Origin: Planctomycetota bacterium
Lineage (GTDB): Bacteria; Planctomycetota; UBA1135; GCA-002686595
Direction: 5' to 3'
Assembly: GCA_020638835.1 (NCBI GenBank)
Contig: JACKHV010000001.1
Location: forward strand, 868,001 to 932,000
Length of the DNA stretch: 64,000 nucleotides
Shown one piece after another: positions 17,685 to 28,780 of this stretch; the first letter of the stretch is position 1; the number at the start of each line of letters is the position of its first letter. Below the pieces are notes generated by a model. It was not told the origin of the DNA, ran no database searches, and was given only the letters and a program-made list of their open reading frames with translations. The position numbers and the translations under genes were made by a program.

Positions 17685-17713
17685 TTGACACGCCCCTCGC
17701 GCGCAGCCATCCT
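17685..17713 (+). promoter_or_regulatory. Possible sigma-70-like promoter for the histone gene
   Basis: A consensus -35 hexamer TTGACA (17685-17690) is followed after 17 bases by CATCCT (17708-17713), which matches the -10 consensus at only three of six positions. It would place the transcript start about 75 bases before the histone ATG. The match is weak. Confidence 0.25.
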
Positions 17714-17794
17714 CTCACGTGCGTCAACGAGTTCACTGTCCTGGTGATCCCACCACCGACTACCCCGCCGATCGGGGAAAACCCCAACAAGCAC

Positions 17795-18055
17795 ATGGCG
17801 AGAAGAACTGCCAAGAAGGCCGCCCGTAAGAAGGTGACCAAGAAGAAAGCTTCCAAGAAGGCCGGACGTCGCGGAGCCAAGAAGGCCACTGGTGATCTGA
17901 TCATCAGCAAGAGCCGGACCAAGGCTGCGGCTTCGATCAACGTCTCGGGCGAGTTCTACGCTGCCCTCGACGCCGCCGTTCGCGGCATGATCGCGAACGC
18001 CGAAGCGCGCGCGATGAACAACAACCGTCGGACCCTCCGTCCGCACGACCTGTAG
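17795..18055 (+). CDS. Bacterial histone-fold protein with Lys/Arg-rich N-terminal tail
   Basis: The 86-residue protein has two parts. Residues 1-33 are a basic tail (about half Lys or Arg, in KK/KKA clusters like eukaryotic H1 tails). Residues 34-86 read as a histone fold: a short first helix (ISKSRTKAAA), a long central helix (SGEFYAALDAAVRGMIANAEARA) and the histone Arg-Thr pair with a very short third helix (NRRTLRPHDL at the C-terminus). The RxT and PxD pattern matches the loop 2 region of archaeal and recently described bacterial histones, especially forms ending right after the Asp. It should bind and compact DNA. The ATG at 17795 is preferred because the upstream frame shows no similarity. 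It could also be annotated as DUF1931-like. Confidence 0.82.
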   Translation: MARRTAKKAARKKVTKKKASKKAGRRGAKKATGDLIISKSRTKAAASINVSGEFYAALDAAVRGMIANAEARAMNNNRRTLRPHDL

Positions 18056-18245
18056 GAAACGCCTCGAGCTCGCTCCGGCGAACTCGAAGTCACAAGCGAC
18101 CTCGTACGCCACGGCGTGCGGGGTCGTTCGCGTTCGGGGCGCAGTCGGCCTGCGAACGCCGGAAGTGCCACGTTCGAGGCCCAACCGGCGATTGGAGCGC
18201 TTTCGGTGCTTGCGCCCCGGCGCACGCTTCGCGGAAGATGCGGCC

Positions 18246-19067
18246 ATGGACACGAAGCGACGGATCTTCGAGCAGCGCGGGACGTTGATCGGAATGGTGC
18301 ACGTGCAGGCACTGCCCGGCACGCCGTACGCGGTCGACTCGCTCGACGTCGTCGTGGAGCGCGCCGTGCGCGACGCGCGCTGCTTGGTCGACGCGGGCTT
18401 CGAAGCGTTGATCGTGGAGAACATGCACGACCGTCCGTACTTGCGCGGCGCCGTCGGTCCCGAGATCGTCTCCGCGCTGACGCGCGTCACGCTCGCCGTG
18501 CGCGACGTCGCGCAGCGGGTTCCGCTCGGCGTGCAGGTCTTGGCGGGCGCGAACGAGGCGGCGCTCGCCGTCGCGCTCGCTGCGAGTGCCGACTTCGTGC
18601 GGGTCGAGGGCTTCGTCTTCGCGAGTGTCGCCGACGAAGGCCTGCTCGACGAAGCGGCCGCCGGGAAGCTCCTACGCTACCGCCGCGCGATCGGCGGGGA
18701 CCACCTCGCCGTCTTCGCCGACGTCAAGAAGAAGCACAGCGCCCACGCTTTGACCGCCGACGTTCCCTTGGACGAGACGGCCCGCGCCGCATTTTTCTGC
18801 GGTGCCGACGGGGTGATCGTCACGGGCGTCGCCACAGGCTCCGCCGCCGACCCTGACGACCTCGCCGCCGTCCGGAAAGCCGTCGGCGACGCCCCCGTCC
18901 TCGTCGGAAGCGGCGTCACCCCCGCGAACGCCTCGGACTTCGTCGCCGCCAGCGACGGCCTCATCATCGGTTCCAGCACCAAGCAGCACGGCGATTGGCG
19001 CCGCGACGTCGACCCCGACCGCGCCAAAGACCTCGTCACCGCCGTCCAAGCCGCCCGCCGCGCCTAG
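18246..19067 (+). CDS. BtpA/SgcQ family TIM-barrel protein
   Basis: The 273-residue protein matches the BtpA family throughout. It starts LIGMVHVQALPGTPYAV, has EALIVENMHDRPY, and then LGVQVLAGANEAALAVALA. It ends with the phosphate-binding-like strands GVIVTGVATG, VLVGSGVTPANASDF and DGLIIGSSTK. BtpA was named for a role in photosystem I stability in cyanobacteria; most bacterial members lack photosynthesis and the reaction is unknown. The ATG at 18246 fits the family N-terminus. It lies 190 bases downstream of the histone gene on the same strand. Confidence 0.88.
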   Translation: MDTKRRIFEQRGTLIGMVHVQALPGTPYAVDSLDVVVERAVRDARCLVDAGFEALIVENMHDRPYLRGAVGPEIVSALTRVTLAVRDVAQRVPLGVQVLAGANEAALAVALAASADFVRVEGFVFASVADEGLLDEAAAGKLLRYRRAIGGDHLAVFADVKKKHSAHALTADVPLDETARAAFFCGADGVIVTGVATGSAADPDDLAAVRKAVGDAPVLVGSGVTPANASDFVAASDGLIIGSSTKQHGDWRRDVDPDRAKDLVTAVQAARRA

Positions 19068-19310
19068 CCCCTTCCGGCGTAGCCGGGCCGCTGGAGCGGA
19101 TGTGAGGGTTCGGCGCGGTCGAGCCCCCTTCTTCCTTTCCTTCGTGAACTTCGAGGGAGTTCTCTGACCGGCCTGCGGCTCGAACCCTCTCGTTGCGGTT
19201 CTTTCTCGAGCGCGCCTCCGGCAGCTGAAAGCCCCCGGCACGGTCAGTTGGCCTCCCACGAAGCACACGAAGGAAAGGAAGAAGAACGGGCCACTGCTAG
19301 GCGCGGCCGG
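19058..19310. repeat. Non-coding nested palindromic element (element B)
   Basis: A perfect 19-bp inverted pair (19128-19146 and 19266-19284, containing CTTCCTTTCCTTCGTG) is flanked by weaker inverted similarity. That extends out to GCGCCTAGC near the BtpA stop and its complement at 19296-19307. Inside, GGGAG and CTGACCG at about 19154-19170 are mirrored at about 19242-19257. The middle contains GCCTGCGG, CTCGTT and TTCTTTC in the same order as the right half of element A, and a CAGCTGCC/GCGCGC block is shared, so the two look related. From 19311 to 19450 I see nothing further. Confidence 0.65.
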
Positions 19311-19450
19311 CGGATCAGTGGGAGGAGTCGACCGCTAGCTTCGGCTCCCCGTCGAAGGACGGCATTCGGCCGAGGGCGGTCCGAGGCGTGCGCGGACGGG
19401 CCGCGTTGTCGTCGGATGGTCCGTTGATCTCGGCACCGGACCGTGCTGCG

Positions 19451-20119
19451 CTAGCGCTTGCGTACCTTCGCGGCGAAGGGGCGGAGGTAGAGGGGGAGGA
19501 CGGTTTCGAGCTTGGTGTCCGCGCGACCTACGCTGAGGCGCGAGGTGCCGAGGCGGAGGAGGGCGCCGGCGTGGGGGACTTGGTCGGTGGCGAGGCGCGC
19601 GCGTTCCTCGGGGCTGAGTCCGGCGGCGTCGGCGCAGGTTGCGTCGCCCAGGATGCGGATGCCGGGGGGGAGCAGGGTACGGAGCTCGTCCGGGGTGACG
19701 ACGCGCGGGGCGATGAGTGCCTCGACGTCGTCGCCGCGGCGTGCGTAGTGCGCGAAGTAGAGCTCGCGCGAGCGTGCGTCGAGCAGCTGGGCGAGTTCTT
19801 CGTCCGGGGCGCACTCGGCGAAGGCGAGCGCTTCGCCCGAGGGTACGCCGGTGAGCGTCGCGTTCGCGCCGCGCGCCAGGCCCTGGGCGGTCGCGACACC
19901 GACGCGGAGGCCGGTGTAGCTGCCGGGGCCGATGCCGACGAAGACGCGGGTGATGTCGGCGGGCTTCGCGTCGAGCTCGCGGAGCAAGCGCTCGAGCGAG
20001 GGCAGCAGGTCGCTGGCGTGCGCGCCGTCGCGCTCGAGCTGTCGCTCGAGCAAGCAGTCTCCGCGCCGCGCGGCCACCGAGGGCCGGCGCGTGGACGTCT
20101 CGAGCGCGACGTCGATCAT
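19451..20119 (-). CDS. tsaB: tRNA N6-threonylcarbamoyladenosine biosynthesis protein TsaB
   Basis: The 222-residue ASKHA-fold protein has the family signature GPGSYTGLRVGVATAQGLARG and the N-terminal strand MIDVALETSTR. TsaB partners TsaD and TsaE to install t6A at position 37 of ANN-decoding tRNAs. The C-terminal half (LDARSRELYFAHY and ILGDATCADAAGLSP) is typical. Its ATG overlaps the stop of glmM by four bases, so it is the last gene of the folP-cyclase-glmM run. Confidence 0.92.
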   Translation of the reverse strand: MIDVALETSTRRPSVAARRGDCLLERQLERDGAHASDLLPSLERLLRELDAKPADITRVFVGIGPGSYTGLRVGVATAQGLARGANATLTGVPSGEALAFAECAPDEELAQLLDARSRELYFAHYARRGDDVEALIAPRVVTPDELRTLLPPGIRILGDATCADAAGLSPEERARLATDQVPHAGALLRLGTSRLSVGRADTKLETVLPLYLRPFAAKVRKR

Positions 20120-21480
20120 CGCGCGTCGGCCGCGCCGAGTTCGCGGGCGATCAGATCGGCGAGCGCCTGGGCCATCGTCTGGATGCGGTCCGCGTCCGGC
20201 CCTTCGACCATCACGCGGGCGAGCGGTTCCGTGCCCGAGTAGCGCAGCAGGATGCGTCCGTCCTCGCCGAGCTCGGTGCCGAGTTCTTCGAGCAGGGCCG
20301 CGACCGTCTCGATCTCCTCGAGCACCGGCTTGCGGTCGACCCGCACGTTGAGCAGCACCTGCGGGAACGGTTGGTACGGCGACGCCAGCTCGGAGAGCGA
20401 GCGGCCCGTCTCGCGCATGACGCGCAACACGCGCAGGGCGCAGTACAGGCCGTCGCCGATGAAGTGGTGGTCCGCGCCGAAGACGATGTGCCCGGACTGT
20501 TCGCCGCCGAGGCGCAGGCGTTCCGCGCGCAGACCTTCGACGACGCGCCGGTCGCCGACGCCGACGGTGAGGACGCTGACGCCGACTTCGCGCAGCGCCC
20601 GGTGCAGTCCCCGGTTGCTCATCACGGTCGCGACGATGCGCGGGTCCGGCAGCTCGCCGAGCTCCATAGCGCGGCGCGCCAGCAACGTGAGGATCCCGTC
20701 GCCGTGCACGATCTCGCCGCGCTCGTCGACGAGGATGCAGCGGTCGCCGTCGCCGTCGAGCGCGATACCGAGCGCAGCACCCTGCGCCAGGACGGCGGCC
20801 TGCAGCGCCTCGGGGTGCGTCGAGCCCACGCCGTCGTTGATGTTCTCGCCGTCGGGGCTGTCGCCGATCGAGTGCAGCGTCGCGCCGAGTTCGCGCAGTA
20901 CGCGCGGAGCGATCGTCGCGCCGCCGCCGTGCGCCGAGTCGAGCGCGACGACCATGCCGGTGAGGTCGAGCCCTTCGCCGGCGCCGCGCAGCAGCGCGTG
21001 GACGTAGTCCTCGGCAAGCTCGGGCGCGAGCAGCGCGTCGGGGCCTTGCGCGACGCCGTTCGGGTGCCCGAGCAGCTCGGCCTCGATCTCGGCCTCGAGC
21101 TCGTCCGACAGCTTGCCGCCGGAGCCGGAGAAGACCTTGATGCCGTTGTCGCTCGCTGGGTTGTGCGAGGCGCTGACCATCGCGCCGCAGACGAAGTCGC
21201 CGGCGCGCGTCGTCCAGGCGAGCGCGGGCGTGGTGACCAGGTCGGCCGAGACGGCTTGCATGCCCGCCGCGGCCAGTCCGCGGCTGAGCGCGTCCACGAA
21301 GATCCGACCGGAGGCGCGCCCGTCGTGTCCGATCAGCGCGCGGCGGCTGGTCCCGGCCTCGGGGTGACGACCGAGCACGATACCCACCGCGCGACCGAGC
21401 GCTTCGACGCGTTCGACCGTGAGCCAGCCTTCGAAGCTGCGTCCGCGGATGCCGTCCGTGCCGAAGATGCGTTCACTCAT
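20116..21480 (-). CDS. glmM: Phosphoglucosamine mutase
   Basis: The 454-residue enzyme converts glucosamine-6-phosphate to glucosamine-1-phosphate for UDP-GlcNAc. It begins IFGTDGIRGRSFEGWLT. The phosphoserine loop is VSASHNPASDNGIKVF and the Mg loop is DGDGDRC. The sugar loop is GGEQSGHIVF and the phosphate-binding C-terminal loop is RYSGTEPLARVMVEG. It lies directly downstream of the diadenylate cyclase fusion, as in Firmicutes and Chlamydia, where CdaA and GlmM interact and c-di-AMP is tied to wall synthesis. Confidence 0.96.
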   Translation of the reverse strand: MSERIFGTDGIRGRSFEGWLTVERVEALGRAVGIVLGRHPEAGTSRRALIGHDGRASGRIFVDALSRGLAAAGMQAVSADLVTTPALAWTTRAGDFVCGAMVSASHNPASDNGIKVFSGSGGKLSDELEAEIEAELLGHPNGVAQGPDALLAPELAEDYVHALLRGAGEGLDLTGMVVALDSAHGGGATIAPRVLRELGATLHSIGDSPDGENINDGVGSTHPEALQAAVLAQGAALGIALDGDGDRCILVDERGEIVHGDGILTLLARRAMELGELPDPRIVATVMSNRGLHRALREVGVSVLTVGVGDRRVVEGLRAERLRLGGEQSGHIVFGADHHFIGDGLYCALRVLRVMRETGRSLSELASPYQPFPQVLLNVRVDRKPVLEEIETVAALLEELGTELGEDGRILLRYSGTEPLARVMVEGPDADRIQTMAQALADLIARELGAADAR

Positions 21481-21500
21481 GGTCGTTCCGCTGCGCGTGA

Positions 21501-23444
21501 TCACTCGCCGACGTGGGTGAGGCGGATCTCGGGTTCGCTCTCGAGCTCGAGCAGGATCGCGGCCTCGGGGTCGAGGTTCTCCTCGCCGATGTAGTTCGCG
21601 AACTCGGACCACCAGTCGATGTGGCTGGGCGGCCAGATCCAGATCACGCGGGCCGTCTTGCTGCCGCTCGAGTCGAGGCCCGAGACGTCGACCATTGCGT
21701 GCAAGTGGCGTTCGACGAACTCCTGGACCGCGTTGGCGCGCTGTGCGAAGGCGGGCGTGCCGGGATCGTCGCCGACGTTGAAGATGCCTTCCGTCGCGAA
21801 GCGGAAGCGCGCGATCTCCGAGACGGGCGGGATCGCCCAGTCGTCGGGGTTGACCGTCGAGTTCGGGTCGAGCTTGACCTTGGTGATCTCGAGCTGGATG
21901 AAGCCGAGGTCGCGGCGGTCCGGGATGATCGGCACCAGCGCCTCGGGCGTGCGCGTGTCCGCGAGTCTCAGCGACGCCGCGATGAGCTCGTCCGAGAGGC
22001 TGAGGTAGAAGCGCTTCGCGTCGCGGTCCTTCGGCCCGATCACCTTGCGCTGGAAGCGCAGCGGCATGCCGCCGCCCAGCAGGGCGTCGAGCGCGTCCTG
22101 CGGGCCGACGAGCGTGATCTCCGAGGGCGTGAACACGATGCCGTCGCGGTCGACGCGATAGCGCGCGTCGATCGTCGAGTCGTCGAGGTCGAGGTTCTCC
22201 GGCAGTAGCTTGAAGGTCTGTTCCGCGTAGCGCTCGACCGTCAGCGTCAGCGGGTCGTTCTTCCAGCTCGCATCGAGCTCGAGCGACTCACCGGTCGCCG
22301 TGTTGGTCCACTGGACCTGGTCCAGGGGGAAGGGGCCGCTGCCGATCGTGTCGTCGGAGAGCGCGAGCGAGCCCGCGAGGCTGAAATTGAGGCGCGCGAG
22401 TTCGGAGCGCGTCGCGCGCACTTGCACCTCGACGACGCGTCCCGACACCGGAGCGGCGAGGTGGTGCTGTTCACTGGGCATCTGCACGCTGAGCACGTTC
22501 GCGCCGCGGATGCCGTCCGAGCGCACCGTCATCGAGAAGGTCTTGTCCTCGAGGATGTCCTGGTGCACGAGGTAGAGGATCGCGAAGGCCATCGCGGCCG
22601 CGGCGCCCTTGCGCAGCAGGTCCTGCGTGAAGAACGAGCGCAGCGCGGACATCAGGTTCGCCCCCGTGCTGCGTCGTCCGCCCGACTTCTCGCGCTCGGC
22701 GTAACCGAGGTAGTGACGCAGCCGTTCCTCGATGCGGGCCGGAGGGATGTCGCGTTCCATCTGGCCGCGCTGGCAGATCGAGATGTTCCCGGTCTCCTCC
22801 GAGACGATCAGCGTGACCGCGTCGGTCTCTTCCGTCAGTCCGAGCGCCGCGCGGTGCCGCGTGCCGGTCGACTTCGAGATCTCCACGTTCTCGGTCAGCG
22901 GGAACAGGCAGGCAGCGGCGGACACGCGGTCACCAGTGATCACGACCGCACCGTCGTGCAGCGCGCTGCCGGGGTGGAAGAGGTTCTCGAGCAGCAGGCG
23001 GTTCACTTCCGCGTCCACCTGTACCGCGTTCTGCGTGTAGGCGTCGAGCGCGGACTCGCGCTGGAAGGCGATCAGCGCGCCGTGGCGACGCGCGGCCATC
23101 GCGATCGCGGCTTGAGCGACTTCGACGACCGACTCGTGCTGACCCGAGTTGAACAGGTTCGCGAGCTGGTTGCGCTCGCCGAGCCGGATCATCGCGCGCC
23201 GCAGCTCCGGCTGGAACAGGATCGCCAGGATCACCGCCAGGAAGGGCGTGATGCCCTGGACGATGTACTGGAACTCCTCGAGCTGGAAGAAGTCCGCGAG
23301 ACCCCACAAGCCGACGATCACCACCAGGCCGGCGATCACGAGTCCGTTCAGCACGCCGCTGCCGCGCGTCGTGCGCAGGAAGCGCAAGAACGCGTAGATC
23401 CCCAGGGTGAGGACCAGGGCCTGGATGGCGAAGGAGGCTGTCAC
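21501..23444 (-). CDS. cdaA: Diadenylate cyclase CdaA fused to CdaR/YbbR-like domains
   Basis: The single 647-residue frame holds two proteins normally separate. Residues 1-90 or so have three membrane helices. Residues 95-250 are the DAC domain, with the catalytic motifs LHDGAVVI and GTRHRAALG and a typical RLGERNQLANLF linker. From about residue 265 a new start-like sequence (MSALRSFFTQDLLRKG), a membrane helix and YbbR-type beta domains follow (WTNTATGESLEL and ITLVGPQDALDAL). Such CdaR proteins regulate CdaA. An internal ATG at 22652 with a G-rich sequence upstream could also give free CdaR. GTG start, four bases after folP. Confidence 0.9.
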   Translation of the reverse strand: MTASFAIQALVLTLGIYAFLRFLRTTRGSGVLNGLVIAGLVVIVGLWGLADFFQLEEFQYIVQGITPFLAVILAILFQPELRRAMIRLGERNQLANLFNSGQHESVVEVAQAAIAMAARRHGALIAFQRESALDAYTQNAVQVDAEVNRLLLENLFHPGSALHDGAVVITGDRVSAAACLFPLTENVEISKSTGTRHRAALGLTEETDAVTLIVSEETGNISICQRGQMERDIPPARIEERLRHYLGYAEREKSGGRRSTGANLMSALRSFFTQDLLRKGAAAAMAFAILYLVHQDILEDKTFSMTVRSDGIRGANVLSVQMPSEQHHLAAPVSGRVVEVQVRATRSELARLNFSLAGSLALSDDTIGSGPFPLDQVQWTNTATGESLELDASWKNDPLTLTVERYAEQTFKLLPENLDLDDSTIDARYRVDRDGIVFTPSEITLVGPQDALDALLGGGMPLRFQRKVIGPKDRDAKRFYLSLSDELIAASLRLADTRTPEALVPIIPDRRDLGFIQLEITKVKLDPNSTVNPDDWAIPPVSEIARFRFATEGIFNVGDDPGTPAFAQRANAVQEFVERHLHAMVDVSGLDSSGSKTARVIWIWPPSHIDWWSEFANYIGEENLDPEAAILLELESEPEIRLTHVGE

Positions 23445-23447
23445 GGT

Positions 23448-24632
23448 TCAGTTCGGTGGAGTGGGCGGGAGTCCCCGGGCGATGGCGTGGGCGACCGCGG
23501 CCGCCTCGGACATGATCGACACATCGTGCACGCGGAGCCAATCCGCACCGCCGAGAACGCAGAAAGCGACCGCTGCCGCCGTCCCTCCGACGCGTCCTTC
23601 GGGCCTGTCGATCGAGCGACCCTGTCGCCAGTCCTCGCTTGTCGCCGCTCCCGTCACGTGACTGATGAACGACTTGCGTGAAACGCCCAAGCAGAGCGGG
23701 AGACCGAGGGATCGCAGCTCGACCAGGCGCGAGAGCAGCGCCAGGTTGTGGTGGACCGATTTGCCGAAGCCGATGCCGGGATCGAGGATGATCTTAGAAG
23801 GCCGGATGCCCGCCTTCAAACAGGCTGCTGCGCGCTCGCGCAGGTCTTCGCAGACTTCTCCGACCGGGTCGTCGTAGCGGGGGGAGACCTGCATGGTCGC
23901 CGGCTCGCCGCGCATGTGCATCGCGATCAGCGGCACCTCGCGCTCGGCGACCAGCTCGAGGAGGCGCGAGTCGTGGCGGCCGGCGCTGACGTCGTTGACC
24001 ACCTGGGCGCCCGCGTCGAGCGCGGCCTCGGCGACGCCGGACTTGCGCGTGTCGATCGAGACCGCGGCGCCGGCTTCGACGAGCCCGCGCACGACGGGGA
24101 TCACGCGCTCGAGTTCGTCCCGCAGCGGGACCTCCGCGGCGCCGGGACGCGTCGACTCGCCGCCGACGTCGAGCAGCGCGGCGCCCTCCGCGAGGAGCCG
24201 CAAGCCGTGTGCGACGGCCGCGGCGGGGTCGAGGAAGCGCCCGCCGTCCGAGAAGCTGTCCGGCGTGACGTTCACCACTCCCATCAGCCGCGGAGCGGGC
24301 GACGGCAGGGCGACGGCGGCGCGCACGTCGAGCAGCAGGAGCGCGGCTTCGTCGCCGGCCGTGGCCGCAGCCTCGAGCGAGTTGTGCGGCACGAGCAGGG
24401 TCACCTGCTGCGCGCTGGCACCGCCGCGGGTCGCGAAGGGTTCGACCTGCGCGCCGGGGAGCGAGGCGAGTCCCGGCGCCGCGTCGCGCAGGCCGCGCGC
24501 GTCGAGGGCGAAGGCGTAGGACTCGCCGCCGCGCGGGATCCGCGAGGGCCCGCGCGCAGGGAGTGCGCGCGGGCCCAGGCGGAGTGCGAGTGGACTGAGG
24601 ATCCGCCGCGAGTCGGGGGTCTCGGCCTGCAC
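23448..24632 (-). CDS. folP: Dihydropteroate synthase with N-terminal extension
   Basis: The 394-residue protein ends in a complete DHPS TIM barrel: LMGVVNVTPDSFSDGGRF, ALLDVGGESTRPGA, VSIDTRKSGVAEAAL, VVNDVSAG, IILDPGIGFGKS and LCLGVSRKSFI. It joins para-aminobenzoate to the pterin pyrophosphate in folate synthesis and is the sulfonamide target. About 120 residues precede the barrel, longer than the E. coli enzyme (about 280 residues). The GTG at 24632, 12 bases after the ftsH stop, is the likeliest start. It lies in a run ftsH-folP-cdaA/R-glmM-tsaB. Confidence 0.92.
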   Translation of the reverse strand: MQAETPDSRRILSPLALRLGPRALPARGPSRIPRGGESYAFALDARGLRDAAPGLASLPGAQVEPFATRGGASAQQVTLLVPHNSLEAAATAGDEAALLLLDVRAAVALPSPAPRLMGVVNVTPDSFSDGGRFLDPAAAVAHGLRLLAEGAALLDVGGESTRPGAAEVPLRDELERVIPVVRGLVEAGAAVSIDTRKSGVAEAALDAGAQVVNDVSAGRHDSRLLELVAEREVPLIAMHMRGEPATMQVSPRYDDPVGEVCEDLRERAAACLKAGIRPSKIILDPGIGFGKSVHHNLALLSRLVELRSLGLPLCLGVSRKSFISHVTGAATSEDWRQGRSIDRPEGRVGGTAAAVAFCVLGGADWLRVHDVSIMSEAAAVAHAIARGLPPTPPN

Positions 24633-24643
24633 GGTGCGATCCG

Positions 24644-26965
<2,322 letters not shown>

Positions 26966-27206
26966 CAGCTTCTCTATCGGCGGTGGCGAGCGGGCACCGG
27001 AGGGCGCGCGCGGCGCGGGGCCCATTGGAGCAACTGGGGGCTCCGCTGTCCTCGATCGGGGGGGGGAAAGCCCGCCCCGGCGGCGCGGAGCCGGATCGGC
27101 GGGTCTCGGGCGGCGGACTACGGCGCCGCCGGGGGTTCTAGTCAGGGGTTCTCGTGGTCTTCGCTCGAAATCGAGCGCCGGAGGCGGAAGAAGGCCGCGG
27201 CGCGGA

Positions 27207-27713
27207 TCAGTGGCTGTGTCGGGCGAAGAGCTCGAGGACCAGGCCCTCGGCCAGGTACGCGAGCGAACGATCCTTGGACCGCTCTTCTCCGCCGAATTCG
27301 ACGGTCGTGTAGCCCACCGTCTGGCCGGAATACACCGCCTCGCCGATCCGTTCTCCGGTCGCGCGGTCGACCAGCCACGACTCGACGGAGATCGAGACCC
27401 CGGTCTCGAGCAGCTCGTTGTTCGGACCGCGGATGCCGCCGAAGTGGGCGTAGTCCAGGATGCGGCCCTCGATCACCACGTCGGCCAGCTGGGGGGAGGT
27501 GAGCGGCGCCTCGACGGCGTCGCGCACGCTCGTCGAGACGAAGCGGTGCAGGTCGCGCTCGAGGTCGGGGACCTTCGAGTCGTTCGCGAAGATCGCGACG
27601 CCGACGGACTGGTAGCCCTCGGGGGCTCGCAGTCCCGAGCTGTAGCCGCAGCTCGCCGCTCCGAGCAGCAGGAGCGGCAGGCACAGCAGCAAGCGACGCG
27701 CGAGGCCGTTCAT
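27207..27713 (-). CDS. lptE: LptE-like LPS-assembly lipoprotein
   Basis: The 168-residue lipoprotein has a signal peptide and lipobox (LLLGAASCGYSSG). The mature part matches LptE/RlpB: VGVAIFANDSKVPDLERDL, SVRDAVEA, ADVVIEGRILDY and VSISVESWLVDRATGE. LptE plugs the LptD barrel in lipopolysaccharide export, so its presence supports an LPS-type outer membrane. It overlaps the preceding TPR lipoprotein gene by four bases, a pairing fitting outer-membrane assembly. The 240 bases between it and ftsH hold only a weak hairpin (27162-27177). Confidence 0.8.
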   Translation of the reverse strand: MNGLARRLLLCLPLLLLGAASCGYSSGLRAPEGYQSVGVAIFANDSKVPDLERDLHRFVSTSVRDAVEAPLTSPQLADVVIEGRILDYAHFGGIRGPNNELLETGVSISVESWLVDRATGERIGEAVYSGQTVGYTTVEFGGEERSKDRSLAYLAEGLVLELFARHSH

Positions 27714-28777
27714 CGCGCCGCGACGCCGCCGCCGTGCGCCTCGAGGATCCGCTCGGCCTCGGCGATGCGTTCGCGGTCACCCGCGGCGCGGGCCTCCTCG
27801 AGCGCGCGGGCGGCGTGGTGGCGCGCGCCCCAGTCGTTGTCGATCTTCGCGTAGAAGCGCGCGATCCCAAGGTCGCTCTCCGAGAGGCGCCGGCGCGCAT
27901 CGGCGAGGTCGGCGCGCACGAAGTCCTCGAAGGGGTGACCGGAGTGGTCGCGCAACCAGTCCTCCAGCTCGCGCCGCGCTTGGAAGACGGCGCCGCGGTC
28001 GTACTCGGGGCTCGTCACGGCGCGCAGCCGCAGGTGGGGGACCAAGGCCTTCGACTCGGGGACGAGCACGCTGTCCGGGTGCTCGAGGATCAGTTCCTCG
28101 TGCCGTTCGATCGCCAGCGCCCACTTCTCCTGTTCCTCGTACATGTCGGCGAGGCGGCGGTACGCTTCGTCGCCGCGCGGGCGCGCGGGGTAGTTCATGA
28201 CGAAGTACTCGAGCGCCGCCATGCCGTCGTCCGAGTTGTCGGTGAAGAACAGGAAGCCGCCTTCGTCGTACGAGAGCCGGATGCCGAGTTCCGCGAGCAG
28301 CGCCGCCGCGGTCGAGCGTTCGTGATGCGTCGGGTAGAGCTTGTCGACCTTGCGGATCGTCTTGTACGCGCTCTTCAGCTCGCCGCGGTCGACCTGCAAC
28401 TCCGCCGCGCGCATGCCGGCGCTGACCGCGATCTGCCGCGGCAGGTTCATGTCGAGCAGCTCGAGCAGGAGGTCGGTGTTGCCGTTCTCGTGAGCCTCGG
28501 CCTTGATCAGACGGTCCGCGGCCTTCTCGGTCAGCGACTGCACGCGTTCCTTCTCGGAGGTCGACATGCCCTCGACCTCGTTCGCGGCGCGCATCCAGTT
28601 CAGCGCCTGCATCGGGCGGTCCTCGACGAGCGCGAGTTCCGCTTCCTGGATCGCGCGCGGGATCTCGTCCGCGTCGATCGAGACGGGGACGCCGTCGCGG
28701 CTGATCAGCGGCACGCTCTTGCAGCCGCCGGCGAGGACGGCGAGCAGCAGCACGGTGTGGCGGAGGCGTCGCGGCAT
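27710..28777 (-). CDS. TPR-type outer-membrane lipoprotein (BamD-like)
   Basis: The 355-residue protein has a lipoprotein signal (LLLAVLAGGCKS). The mature part is all helical with TPR-like repeats (AIQEAELALVEDRPMQALNWM, DDGMAALEYFVMNYPARP, DEAYRRLADMYEEQEKWALAIERHEELI). It resembles BamD/YfiO or tol-pal-associated TPR lipoproteins; which of these is unclear. It is translationally coupled to lptE and lies four bases after recO on the same strand. Confidence 0.7.
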   Translation of the reverse strand: MPRRLRHTVLLLAVLAGGCKSVPLISRDGVPVSIDADEIPRAIQEAELALVEDRPMQALNWMRAANEVEGMSTSEKERVQSLTEKAADRLIKAEAHENGNTDLLLELLDMNLPRQIAVSAGMRAAELQVDRGELKSAYKTIRKVDKLYPTHHERSTAAALLAELGIRLSYDEGGFLFFTDNSDDGMAALEYFVMNYPARPRGDEAYRRLADMYEEQEKWALAIERHEELILEHPDSVLVPESKALVPHLRLRAVTSPEYDRGAVFQARRELEDWLRDHSGHPFEDFVRADLADARRRLSESDLGIARFYAKIDNDWGARHHAARALEEARAAGDRERIAEAERILEAHGGGVAAR

Positions 28778-28780
28778 GGG

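Noticed and set aside
12867..17747. A 1626-residue open frame on the plus strand
   Set aside because: It lies antisense to the AsmA-like and alanine racemase genes, is dominated by Arg, Glu, Val and His from GC-rich antisense codons and shows no domain; a composition shadow.
27162..27177. CGCTCGA/TCGAGCG hairpin after lptE as a terminator
   Set aside because: Seven base pairs with a two-base loop and no T run; too weak to call.
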